Shown in pieces: positions 33,736-42,106 of a stretch of DNA of 64,000 bases (position 1 is the stretch's first letter; each line of letters begins with the position of its first letter). The notes under the pieces are model-generated. The model was not told the origin of the DNA, did not search any database, and was given only the letters and a program-made list of their open reading frames with translations. The position numbers and the translations under genes are program-made. Origin of the DNA: Candidatus Cohnella colombiensis (GTDB lineage: Bacteria; Bacillota; Bacilli; Paenibacillales; Paenibacillaceae); contig CP119317.1 in assembly GCA_029203125.1 (NCBI GenBank), forward strand, positions 3,596,001 through 3,660,000, in the 5' to 3' direction.

Positions 33736-34641
33736 TTAAATTTGCCCGATCCAATTCTGATCATGACGACGGAAAGCTTCACGAATCTCGGTCTCGACTT
33801 GCTCAGGCAAAGGCCCATGGTCGATATAGCGTAGCTGCTCGCGCAAATGCGAGATGTTGGACGTGCCGAGAATGCAGGAGGACACACCGGTCTGAAATGC
33901 GGAGAAGCGAATCGCCATCTCATTCCATGACATGTCGCCCGGCTCGATTCCCATTTGTTTCATCCGAAGCCAATAGGCCTCGCAGTATAAACCCACGGGA
34001 TGCTCCTCAAAGCGCCATGGTGCGTTCGCGATTGGACGTTTGGCGATTACGCCAAGTTGCTGCCGGTCGGCTTCTGACAGCTGACGATCTATCGAGCGCT
34101 GATCGAATAAGTTCACAGAAAACTGCAAGCTTGAGAAAGCACCCGTGGCAATCGCAAAGTCAAGATCCTCGTTTTCGCCCGAATATGCAGCCACTCGCAC
34201 TTTCCCCGCCTCCACTGCCTTATGAAGCGCTTCGATGACTTCACCCTGCCGAAGCGTCTCTAATGGACAAGAATGCAAATGTACGATATCGAGTACGTCA
34301 GTCTTCAAAAGCCTCAAGGCGTGATCCACTCCCGCGATGATGCAATCGTACGTCCAATCTTCGTAGCCTTCAATCCCATAGCCAACCTTAGTTGACAATA
34401 CGTATTCATCGCGCCGAGCAGAGATGTATTTTCCGATTCTCTCTTCAGATAGTCCGTAACCTCGGGCCGTATCGATCAACGTCACGCCGGCGTCCAACAC
34501 TTCGTTAAGTAGCTTGTTCGCCTCTCGTTCGTCGATTTGGTCTGGATCCCCGATATGCCCTGCTCCGAAGCCGATTGCCGACACCTTCAGTCCGGTGCGA
34601 CCGAAAGATAAAGATCGTTGTTTATCATGATGATTTGTCAT
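33736..34641 (-). CDS. aldo/keto reductase
   Basis: A 301-residue AKR-superfamily enzyme: SLSFGRTGLKVSAIGFGAGHIG at the N-terminus, TLIDTARGYGLSEERIG with catalytic Asp and Tyr, LSTKVGYG with the Lys, and IVHLHSCPLE with the His. The end SSCILGTSNISHLREQLRYI is the cofactor-binding loop. The in-frame start at 34704 is less likely than ATG 34641, which has AAGGAG at good spacing. No operon partner. Confidence 0.92.
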   Translation of the reverse strand: MTNHHDKQRSLSFGRTGLKVSAIGFGAGHIGDPDQIDEREANKLLNEVLDAGVTLIDTARGYGLSEERIGKYISARRDEYVLSTKVGYGIEGYEDWTYDCIIAGVDHALRLLKTDVLDIVHLHSCPLETLRQGEVIEALHKAVEAGKVRVAAYSGENEDLDFAIATGAFSSLQFSVNLFDQRSIDRQLSEADRQQLGVIAKRPIANAPWRFEEHPVGLYCEAYWLRMKQMGIEPGDMSWNEMAIRFSAFQTGVSSCILGTSNISHLREQLRYIDHGPLPEQVETEIREAFRRHDQNWIGQI

Positions 34642-34848
34642 TAATCTGTACTCCTTATTTTCGATTTCAAACAGCATGACTATTATACCGAATATCAAGT
34701 CCATTGTAATACGACTGTTGTGCTAGCCGTGTGAGAGAGCAATTACGATATATCGACAGTTTGAGGACATATCTATTGCTACTTTATGATACAAGCCGTT
34801 AAACTAGAGGTACTGCTCAGCACGAAACTACACCATGGGGGGATCACC

Positions 34849-36234
34849 TTGAAGAAAATCATTAGCTTGTCGTTAATTCTCGTTCTGATCATGTCAGTCG
34901 GATTTGTTTCACCCGCACCCGCATCAGCAGCAAACAAGACTGTAATCGATGAACAGCTACAGAAATTATTTAAGGCTTTTGAAACTATGGGTAAAATAAG
35001 CCCTACTACTACAGTTACCATGGATAGAATAACGCTAGCGAATTCCGCACTCCTGTACTCAAAAATTCCGTGGGGTACGAGAATAACTCATTTACAGTCA
35101 TTTCGCAGCATTATGAATTTCTCTGTTGGAGCATCGGTACCCATCAATGTAAGATTGTTCGATTCTAACAACCCGAACAAAACTGAGGATCTACCGATTA
35201 AAGAAATTAGCGATGGCTGGGATAGATATCAGAGTAGGATTACTAATCCTATGAGCTTCGAAGTCCGTTACACTCTCGGAAATCTCAAGGATCAGGCACA
35301 AGATATTAAGATAGACATAAGTGAGAAGACCGCCAAACCCGAGTTTACTATTGTAAATATCACGTTGGTGCAAACTGGAACCCCTAAAGATAAAGCCATA
35401 ACCTCATTTAATATAGGCACAGTCCATGAGGGTTATATTTTCGAGATTCCCGGTTATGGTAGAACAAAGGGCATTCCTACTCATCAGTACAATGCGCGTT
35501 CGTTCGTAGCTAGTCTCAGCGCAGATCTCATTAAAAATTCCAAAATAAGATGGTTAGTATCTACAGGGGTATATGATGAAGTCTCAATCGAGTCAACGGA
35601 AAAATTGTCGTCGATGTTCTATTCTGATTCTGATTTTAAAATGACCACAAGTAACAAGGCTTTACCTTCCCTACAATTCCAAGTTAGCTACGTAAAGAAT
35701 AATAAAGATAAGGTCAAAGAGGTTATATTTACCCAATTAGGTAAAACTGCAATTGTCTCGTCGCTTACGCCGATCAAAGCGGCTACGCCATCTGAAATAG
35801 CCAGTAAATTTGTCAGTAAGCGTTGGACCTTCCAGTCTCCTGAGATTAAGGGAGAAATCATCTTTAACAAGGTCGTTACTGCCACCGGATTAATAACAGG
35901 AAAGACAGACAGCAGCGGTGCCAGATATAATGTAAAAGGTTTTGTGGACGCAAAGACGGGTATGATAACTCTAGAGCTTAGACCTCAAAGCGAGATGGAC
36001 CTTGAGTACATTCTTTGGACTGCTGGCATATCAGAAACAGTATCTGGTAAAATTGCCCCTAAGCTATACAAGGGTAATTACCCGGAGTTATACACCAAAA
36101 TAACCCTATTTGCAGACAATAATTGGAAAACCAAGGCGAAAATGAACAAGTGGCAAGCGATTTTTAACACCAAGACGTATAAAATAGACAAAGTGGTTAG
36201 GGGTTCCAAAGACATAGACATTTATATCTTTTAG
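34849..36234 (+). CDS. secreted protein of unknown function
   Basis: A 461-residue protein whose start is best placed at TTG 34849, preceded by GGGGGG and beginning directly with the signal peptide (KKIISLSLILVLIMSVGFVSPAPASA); upstream in-frame ATG 34786 would add 21 unlikely residues. The mature part looks beta-rich and slightly basic, with no family I recognise: LTLGNLKDQAQDIKIDISEKT-like segments, a Gly/Tyr stretch EIPGYGRTKGIPTHQYN and a C-terminal lipocalin-like KGEIIFNKVVTATGLITGKTDSSGARYNVKGFVDAKTGMITLELRP. Single gene with its own terminator. Confidence 0.7.
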   Translation: MKKIISLSLILVLIMSVGFVSPAPASAANKTVIDEQLQKLFKAFETMGKISPTTTVTMDRITLANSALLYSKIPWGTRITHLQSFRSIMNFSVGASVPINVRLFDSNNPNKTEDLPIKEISDGWDRYQSRITNPMSFEVRYTLGNLKDQAQDIKIDISEKTAKPEFTIVNITLVQTGTPKDKAITSFNIGTVHEGYIFEIPGYGRTKGIPTHQYNARSFVASLSADLIKNSKIRWLVSTGVYDEVSIESTEKLSSMFYSDSDFKMTTSNKALPSLQFQVSYVKNNKDKVKEVIFTQLGKTAIVSSLTPIKAATPSEIASKFVSKRWTFQSPEIKGEIIFNKVVTATGLITGKTDSSGARYNVKGFVDAKTGMITLELRPQSEMDLEYILWTAGISETVSGKIAPKLYKGNYPELYTKITLFADNNWKTKAKMNKWQAIFNTKTYKIDKVVRGSKDIDIYIF

Positions 36235-36246
36235 TATAGTAGGTGT

Positions 36247-36280
36247 AGCCCCTTCTGCTGATCGAACAGTGGAAGGGGCT
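36247..36280. terminator. terminator between the secreted protein and tetR gene
   Basis: Arms AGCCCCTTC (36247-36255) and GAAGGGGCT (36272-36280) with an inner CTG/CAG pair. It serves convergent genes, although T-runs are short. Confidence 0.65.
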
Positions 36281-36284
36281 CTTG

Positions 36285-36890
36285 CTATGGAGCACCTATC
36301 CCCTTCATTACCTGGTCTACTAATGTGTCAATAAATTTTGAGTCCACTTTTTTCTTATAAATAAGGATTTGAAAGTATACAGGACCGTATAACATATCTG
36401 ACACAACATCTAAATTAATTCCCTCTTTAATTTCACCTTGAGCAATGGCACGCTCAAGAATTAATATCGCATCCTCTCGGCGAGGTTTAAGATAATTCGT
36501 GTAAAAGTCTTTTGCTATCTCCGAATCCTCTCCGCTTTCTGCAACAAGGGCTACCACCGTTCTTCCAAGGATATCGTTAAAAACATTTGCCAAAGTGTGA
36601 AGCTGTTGACGGAAATTTTCACGAATCGAAGTGTTTTCTTGAAAATGCAGACTGGATTCAGTCGTCATAAGAAAGGCATCAAGCACGAGAATAGGTTTGC
36701 TTGGCCACCAACGATAGATGGTTGCTTTACCGACACCCGCACGAGCAGCAATGGCTTCAATGGTCAAAGTTGAATACCCAGATTCCTCTAGTAAATCAAC
36801 AGTTGCGGTAAGAATAGCAGTTTTGGATGCCTCACTTCGTGGTCTTCCTATTGATTGTTGTTTAAGTTTAGATTGTTTTTTTTCTGACAT
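36285..36890 (-). CDS. TetR/AcrR-family transcriptional regulator
   Basis: A 201-residue regulator. Helix-turn-helix at about 20-65: AILTATVDLLEESGYSTLTIEAIAARAGVGKATIYRWWPSKPILVLDAF. ATG 36890 is preceded by GTGAGGATTG; an upstream TTG is in frame. It lies 26 bases downstream of a nucleobase permease on the same strand, and an 18-bp operator-like palindrome lies in the permease promoter, so it probably represses this two-gene operon. Confidence 0.9.
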   Translation of the reverse strand: MSEKKQSKLKQQSIGRPRSEASKTAILTATVDLLEESGYSTLTIEAIAARAGVGKATIYRWWPSKPILVLDAFLMTTESSLHFQENTSIRENFRQQLHTLANVFNDILGRTVVALVAESGEDSEIAKDFYTNYLKPRREDAILILERAIAQGEIKEGINLDVVSDMLYGPVYFQILIYKKKVDSKFIDTLVDQVMKGIGAP

Positions 36891-36915
36891 TTTCAATCCT
36901 CACATTGTTATTATT

Positions 36916-38244
36916 TTATATCTTCATTTCCACTTTCTGTGGACGCCAAATTTGCTCAAATATAAGAGCCACTAACATTCCAACCATTACACCATTGCTA
37001 AACACATATTGCAAGACGGTTGGCAAAGCTGAAAAGACAACTTGCGGCAAAAACATAACCCCTGTTCCAAGTGAAAGCGCAGTACTTAGAATGGTCAACC
37101 GCCTTTGGTCAAGAGGTTCTCTAAGGACAGAACTGATGCCTATTCCTGCCATAGATGTAAATGAGGCAAGCATAGCGGCATAGGCAATCGGGCCTGGCAA
37201 CATTGCAAAAAGTGAATACACCTTTGGAAAAAAGGAGATCACGGCTAGAGCTATACTTGCGATGAAGAACGGACGCATACGTCTTTGTCCTGTCATCCGT
37301 ACAAACCCCGCCGCCACAGAAAATGGAACAACTCCGACTGTCGAAAAGACAGATGACAACATTGTACCGATCCCACTGATAATACCAGAACTCTTAAGTG
37401 AACCTTCTTTTCGTACTGCCTTATCATGAGTGCCTTCATTAGCTTTTTCACTAAACACTTGCTGCATGGCTGCTACACTGGCAATAATGCTGGATATTAA
37501 TACAAATGTCACCATAATAGATGAAACAATCATACCCGTATCAAGCTTTGGCATTCCCCATGCGAAAACATCAGGTAATGAAATAATGGAAGACGTTTTA
37601 GGCATAGGCTGTGATCCGAAAAATAGAATAAAGGCGATTGTACCTACAACTATACCAATAAGAACCGCATAACTTTTTAACCAACCCTTACCCCAAACAG
37701 AAAGAGCAAGTACGAGAATAAAGATTGCAAAAGAAACAATTACAATTCCTGGCTGAATCGTAGTTGATTGATCGCTGACCCCAATCATCCCTTTAAGGAA
37801 CATACCGCTTAACTGAAAGCCGAGAATGGTCAAGTAAACTCCATTAACAAGTGGTGTAAACAGCTTCAGTAATTTGTTCATCCATCCTGTTAAACCAACG
37901 ATAATGAGTAAAGCACCCGTTAAAAGCATGGCACCTTCTAATAATTGTAGAGATCCGCCAGCTTTGCCTACCCCTTGTACGACAGCCATTTGACCCATTA
38001 ACGTGAATACCCCTAGCCATATACCAGCTGGACCGTCAGGTATTGGCAAACGATGCCCTAACCAGCCCGATAATAAAGATGATACCCCAACAACTAAGAA
38101 GGTTCTTTGCATCAACCCAGAAATCTCTAATGGGGAAAGTTGAAAAACCTGCCCTACGATAATTGGAATCGTAAGCGAATTAGCAATTAAAAAAATAAAC
38201 CATTGAAGAGAACCAATACCTGTATCTATATTTGTTTTTTTCAT
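36916..38244 (-). CDS. NCS2-family xanthine/uracil permease
   Basis: A 442-residue transporter with about 12-14 hydrophobic segments of the nucleobase:cation symporter-2 family (PF00860): LQWFIFLIANSLTIPIIVGQ, PIPDGPAGIWLGVF, the signature region GSLKSSGIISGIGTMLSSVFSTVGVVPFSVAAGFVRMTGQRRMRPF and the C-terminal GVMVGMLVALIFE. Substrate is probably a purine or pyrimidine base; it cannot be narrowed. It heads an operon with a TetR regulator. The DNA of both genes is more AT-rich than the surroundings. Confidence 0.9.
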   Translation of the reverse strand: MKKTNIDTGIGSLQWFIFLIANSLTIPIIVGQVFQLSPLEISGLMQRTFLVVGVSSLLSGWLGHRLPIPDGPAGIWLGVFTLMGQMAVVQGVGKAGGSLQLLEGAMLLTGALLIIVGLTGWMNKLLKLFTPLVNGVYLTILGFQLSGMFLKGMIGVSDQSTTIQPGIVIVSFAIFILVLALSVWGKGWLKSYAVLIGIVVGTIAFILFFGSQPMPKTSSIISLPDVFAWGMPKLDTGMIVSSIMVTFVLISSIIASVAAMQQVFSEKANEGTHDKAVRKEGSLKSSGIISGIGTMLSSVFSTVGVVPFSVAAGFVRMTGQRRMRPFFIASIALAVISFFPKVYSLFAMLPGPIAYAAMLASFTSMAGIGISSVLREPLDQRRLTILSTALSLGTGVMFLPQVVFSALPTVLQYVFSNGVMVGMLVALIFEQIWRPQKVEMKI

Positions 38245-38294
38245 AATCCATCCCTGTCTTTACTTGAAGTATAGTGAAGAAGTTGATAAAAACG

Positions 38295-38320
38295 ATACGG
38301 AACGTTTCGTATTATATTAT
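38295..38320 (-). promoter_or_regulatory. promoter and TetR operator of the NCS2-tetR operon
   Basis: Near-perfect 18-bp palindrome ATACGgAACGTTtCGTAT (38295-38312), one mismatched pair. On the minus strand a TATAAT -10-like sequence abuts it (about 38313-38318). It lies 51-68 bases upstream of the permease start. The form is typical of TetR-family operators. Confidence 0.6.
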
Positions 38321-38369
38321 ATATCATTTATTAAATTTTTCAACAAGCAGGTGCTTTCTGTAGTCATAA

Positions 38370-38415
38370 AAATACCCCAAATCCCCTATTAAAATACGGG
38401 GGAATTGGGGTATTT
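38370..38415 (-). terminator. rho-independent terminator of the collagen-like gene
   Basis: Arms AAATACCCCAA (38370-38380) and TTGGGGTATTT (38405-38415) with inner CCCC/GGGG. Located 37 bases after the stop of the minus-strand collagen-like gene, with A/T-runs. Confidence 0.8.
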
Positions 38416-38451
38416 AGTAAAGTTCTTAGGGGCACACGGAAATGAATAACT

Positions 38452-39684
38452 TTATTTGATATTGACTCCAGCGCTTGCGTGACCTACCATGCTTGTGGCA
38501 ACGTCAAGTCCGGCGATTACATTAGCATTGTATACGAGTAGAAGTCTTGTGCCTACTGTAACAGGAATGTTCAATCCGCTAGTTGTTCCAGCGCTATTTG
38601 AGCCGGGTGCCAATATCCCTGTATAGCTAGGAGCTAGTGTGGCGTGTGCCCCTGGAATAGCTGTGAAGATACTACTAAAAGGTGTTGTAGATTGGTACAA
38701 TTGCGCTGTAATTGTAATAGTTGAGCCTACTAGAGAATTAGCTACCGTTGTGCTGAAAAAGGCGGAAATGTCAGTGATTGTACCATTTCTAGGCACCAAA
38801 AACGCAACGTTGTTAGAGACTCCGGCTAGATCGATTACTCCCCCTGTGTTAATAGCGCTAGTTGAACTGCCAAAGCCGATCAATGCACTTGCGTTGAGTA
38901 CTCCTCCGAGAGTCGTAGTTAATGTTATAGGTGCACCAGAAGCAAATGGAATGATTGTGCCCGCACCAGCTGTACCAGCCGGGCCTTGTGGTCCAGTAGC
39001 GCCAGTTGCACCCGCAGGGCCAGCCGGACCTTGTGGTCCAGTAGCACCAGTTGTGCCCGCAGGGCCTTGTGGTCCAGTAGCACCAGTTGCACCCGCAGGG
39101 CCAGCCGGACCTTGAGGACCTGTTGCGCCAGTCGGACCCGTGGCACCGGTAGCGCCAGTAGCACCAGTAGCGCCCGCCGGACCCTGTGAACCCGCTGGTC
39201 CAGCCGGGCCTTGCTTGCTCGGAGTATCGGCAGATCCTTCAGCTGTATTTATTTTAACCATCTGGGAGGACTTGTCCCAACTGACTTCAGCATCGAAAGC
39301 GTTGGCGAGAATGCGTAGAGGCACCATTACTCTTCCATTTCTAATTTGTGCGGGCTCGGCGAGTTCAAGTTCCTTCGTTGTAGAATCCTTAGTCACCGTT
39401 GCTTTCTTAGAGCCCATGACTAGCACAACGGTTAAGTTGTCTTTGGTCAATGTCGCCGTTTGTGTCGCTTTATTCCAATGGATAGATGTGTTGAACGTGT
39501 CTGAGATCGATTTGAAAGGAACAAGTACAGTTTGATTTACGAGAATAGGGGAACTGTCATAAGACTTGCTGTTGCCATTGACTTCAATTTTTATTGCGCT
39601 TGCCGCTAAACTTACGGGTACGGACATTAATTGAACTACAAGTGCAATGATAACTGTAAGAGCTGTTACTTTCCTTTTGAACAA
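38452..39684 (-). CDS. collagen-like protein: copper-amine-oxidase-type N-domain, G-X-Y stalk, BclB C-domain
   Basis: A 410-residue secreted protein. Signal peptide (1-28); a copper amine oxidase N-terminal-like domain (about 31-145, ILVNQTVLVPFKSISDTFNTSIHWNKATQT ... RVMVPLRILANAFDAEVSWD); 28 consecutive G-X-Y triplets rich in GPA, GAT and GPQ; and a C-terminal domain from GTIIPFASGAPITLTTTL to SAGVNIK that matches the BclB exosporium glycoprotein C-terminal family. Thr in GAT triplets is the usual glycosylation site. The start is TTG 39684 with GAGGAGGAA upstream. BclB relatives form trimers on the exosporium; replacing the exosporium-targeting leader with a signal peptide plus wall-type domain suggests a vegetative or coat-surface location, which is inference. 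Confidence 0.88.
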   Translation of the reverse strand: MFKRKVTALTVIIALVVQLMSVPVSLAASAIKIEVNGNSKSYDSSPILVNQTVLVPFKSISDTFNTSIHWNKATQTATLTKDNLTVVLVMGSKKATVTKDSTTKELELAEPAQIRNGRVMVPLRILANAFDAEVSWDKSSQMVKINTAEGSADTPSKQGPAGPAGSQGPAGATGATGATGATGPTGATGPQGPAGPAGATGATGPQGPAGTTGATGPQGPAGPAGATGATGPQGPAGTAGAGTIIPFASGAPITLTTTLGGVLNASALIGFGSSTSAINTGGVIDLAGVSNNVAFLVPRNGTITDISAFFSTTVANSLVGSTITITAQLYQSTTPFSSIFTAIPGAHATLAPSYTGILAPGSNSAGTTSGLNIPVTVGTRLLLVYNANVIAGLDVATSMVGHASAGVNIK

Positions 39685-39895
39685 GAGACTTCCTCCTCAT
39701 GATGGTATGAATGGACCTTTTTCAACCTTCTATATTTAATACCAAATATTATTAAGTATACTTGTTTATTTGTTTTACGGTAGTGACACCTGTCATTGCT
39801 TTTGTCATATGACATTTTTCCAATTATTTGCATAATATTCAACCGGGGCGAGTGTCTCGATCGGCGCGATCAGATGGAATGACACGATAATAAAA

Positions 39896-39912
39896 GTTTC
39901 ATATAGTGAAAC
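39896..39912. promoter_or_regulatory. probable IclR operator
   Basis: Inverted repeat GTTTCA-tatag-TGAAAC, 67-83 bases upstream of the iclR-type start. IclR-family operators are often of this size and form. A further palindrome TGTCATATGACA is at 39803-39814. Confidence 0.45.
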
Positions 39913-39978
39913 AATCTTTACCGATTGTTGCTTCTAATTTGGTTACGCCTTAGGATTGATTCATAGGAGGTGAACTTG

Positions 39979-40761
39979 GTGAGTAAATACGAACTCTCAA
40001 CATTAAAGAGGGGACTGCAAATAATTGAACTATTGAAAACAAGCCGCTTCTTAACATTACGAGAGATCTCAGAGTCCCTTGAGTTAACAAAAACGACTGC
40101 TTTTCGACTAGCGAACACTCTAGAAGGTATGGATTATATCAAGAAAACCGGGAAATATTATGAGTTGAATCACGGGATGTTTCTTCCCGTCATGACAGGA
40201 AAAACCTCCATTGACTGGACTGCATTACAAAGTCCGTATCTTCTGGGGAAAAATATAGGAGAAAGCGTGTATATCGGTACTCTTGAGGGAACTGAGCTCG
40301 TTATGCAGCAGATGATCAGAACTCCTTTCGAGGAACCTTATCGCCAGGAGATTGTAAATCGTTCTTCTGCTCATCTCAGTGCCTTAGGGAAAGTTATCTT
40401 AGCCCATTTGCACCCAACTGAACAACAAGATCAATTTGCTCGTCTTTCTCTCACTAAAGCGACTGATCAAACATTTATAGATCGAGATCTGTTTTTTCAC
40501 CATCTGGATGTTATCGCACAACAAGGTTTTGCGTTTGATGATGAAGAGAGATTTCCTGGGGTTCGTTGCCTAGCAGCTCCAGTGTTTCGGGACAACCATG
40601 TCATCGCGGCAGTGGCGATCGCTTGACCAAATGAGAGCATAAAAAGAGGTCAATTGCGAAGCTTAACTCGTAAGGTTTTAGAAGTCAGCAAGGAGATCAC
40701 GAATGAAATCGATCGAGATATTATCTATCCCCGGTGCGAAGAGAGCAGAACAAGTGCTTGA
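39979..40761 (+). pseudogene. IclR-family regulator interrupted by an in-frame TGA
   Basis: The reading frame from GTG 39979 (AGGAGG eight bases upstream) encodes an IclR winged helix (STLKRGLQIIELLKTSRFLTLREISESLELTKTTAFRLANTL) and effector domain (SSAHLSALGKVILAHL, GFAFDDEERFPGVRCLAAPVF). It stops at TGA 40624-40626 after VAIA. Without that stop, the same frame continues PNESIKRGQLRSLTRKVLEVSKEITNEI, the normal last helix of IclR proteins, where family members have Gly at the stop position (GGA to TGA). The product would be 215 residues and lack its C-terminal helix, so it is probably non-functional. Confidence 0.8.
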
Positions 40762-40834
40762 TAATCTGAAAACATTGGATGTTCAATTGACAGCAGAGGA
40801 AATTCAAGAAATTAACCGCGCGTTTAAGGCTTAA
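40703..40834 (+). pseudogene. C-terminal fragment of an aldo/keto reductase
   Basis: A 43-codon frame reading SIEILSIPGAKRAEQVLDNL then LTAEEIQEINRAF, the cofactor-binding end of an aldo/keto reductase. The rest of the gene is missing; the fragment overlaps the tail of the iclR pseudogene in another frame, so a deletion has joined the two. AAGGAG before its ATG is fortuitous or allows a tiny peptide. The old-yellow-enzyme gene follows 16 bases later. Confidence 0.75.
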
Positions 40835-40850
40835 GGAATCGAGGGCTACA

Positions 40851-41990
40851 ATGAAAGAAACATACAAACCACTATTTGAACCCTTTACTTTCCGTAATGG
40901 AGTTCAGTTGAAAAATCGAATTGTTATGGCACCTATGACGACATTTTCTGCGAATCCGGATGATACCGTTTCTGATGCGGAGATCGATTATTATGCGGCG
41001 CGTTCCAACGGTCCGGGAATGGTTATTACGGCTTGTGCTTACGTTCAAGCAAATGGCAAAGGATTTGAAGGCCAGTTTGCTGCGGATCGGGATACGATGA
41101 TTCCAAGCTTGCGAAGGGTAGCTTCTTCTATTAAAGATAAAGGAGCAAAGGCTGTACTGCAGCTTTATCACGGCGGGCGATTAGCTGTACCGCACTTGAT
41201 CCCAAATGGTGAAACAGTAAGTGCGAGCAGTGTGGCTCCTCTTCTTGACCGGGGTTTTTACAGTATCGACCAAACGCCTCGAAGTGTAAGTGATGGAGAA
41301 ATAATTGAATTAATTCAAGCTTATGGACAAGCAACTCACCGCGCGATAAAAGCAGGCTTTGACGGGGTTGAACTTCATGGTGCAAGCGGGTATTTGATCC
41401 AACAGTTCTTCTCCCCTCACTCGAATACAAGAACAGATCGTTGGGGAGGAAGCCTTGAAAGAAGACTTACTTTCCCGCTAGCTGTCGTAGAAGAAGTAAA
41501 AAGAGTCATTGCGGTTCACGCAAATCAACCTTTTATTCTCGGTTACCGTCTTTCTCCGGAAGAACCGGAAACGCCCGGAATTACAATGAAGGAGACATTT
41601 GCGCTGCTTGATGCGCTGGCTGGCGTAGAACTAGATTACATTCATATGGCATTAAATGATTTCTGGTCAAAGCCGCGTCGCGGAGTGGAAAGCATTCGTT
41701 CAAGGGTTGAGCTCATCCAAGAACATCTCGGAAATCGAGTTCCTATCATTGGTGTTGGCTCCATCCATACTCCGGATCAGGCGACAGAAGCAATAAAGAA
41801 ATCCGGAATTCCTCTTATTGCTTTAGGAAGGGAACTAATTGTCGAACCTGATTGGGTGGCAAAAGTTCAAGAAGGAAAAGAGGACACGATCAGAACGACG
41901 CTGCAACCAAACGATCAAGCAGTTCTCACGATTCCAGACCCGCTCTGGGAGCTCATACTGAGCGTGCCTGGTTGGTTTCCTGTTGAGTAA
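40851..41990 (+). CDS. NADH:flavin oxidoreductase, old yellow enzyme family
   Basis: A 379-residue FMN-dependent ene-reductase. Visible: RIVMAPMTTFSANPD at the N-terminus, LQLYHGGR, the substrate-binding His in FDGVELHGASGYLIQQFFSP, RTDRWGGSLERR and the FMN phosphate region PIIGVGSIHTPDQA...PLIALGRELIVEPDW. No C-terminal FeS/FAD extension, so it is the short OYE type. GAGGGC precedes the ATG. It lies just after the aldo/keto reductase remnant and broken IclR gene; originally these probably formed one regulated unit. Confidence 0.92.
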   Translation: MKETYKPLFEPFTFRNGVQLKNRIVMAPMTTFSANPDDTVSDAEIDYYAARSNGPGMVITACAYVQANGKGFEGQFAADRDTMIPSLRRVASSIKDKGAKAVLQLYHGGRLAVPHLIPNGETVSASSVAPLLDRGFYSIDQTPRSVSDGEIIELIQAYGQATHRAIKAGFDGVELHGASGYLIQQFFSPHSNTRTDRWGGSLERRLTFPLAVVEEVKRVIAVHANQPFILGYRLSPEEPETPGITMKETFALLDALAGVELDYIHMALNDFWSKPRRGVESIRSRVELIQEHLGNRVPIIGVGSIHTPDQATEAIKKSGIPLIALGRELIVEPDWVAKVQEGKEDTIRTTLQPNDQAVLTIPDPLWELILSVPGWFPVE

Positions 41991-42106
41991 AGTATAGACT
42001 GACAGTCTCATTAAGTTCTTTTACTTCTATAACCTCTTTATCAAACTGATACGCTACAGTAACATTTTTTATTATCGCAAGATTCTCGTAGGCGAACTTA
42101 AAGTCT

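Noticed and set aside
38925..39189. Several long frames opposite the collagen stalk
   Set aside because: They mirror the G-X-Y codon repeat on other frames and strand; low-complexity shadows.
39803..39814. TGTCATATGACA as a dedicated sporulation promoter element
   Set aside because: It is a palindrome but does not match sigma-K or sigma-E -35/-10 patterns at proper spacing to the collagen-like gene.
40624..40626. TGA in the IclR gene as a selenocysteine or recoding site
   Set aside because: No SECIS-like stem follows, IclR proteins use no selenocysteine, and the position is normally Gly; a nonsense mutation is simpler.
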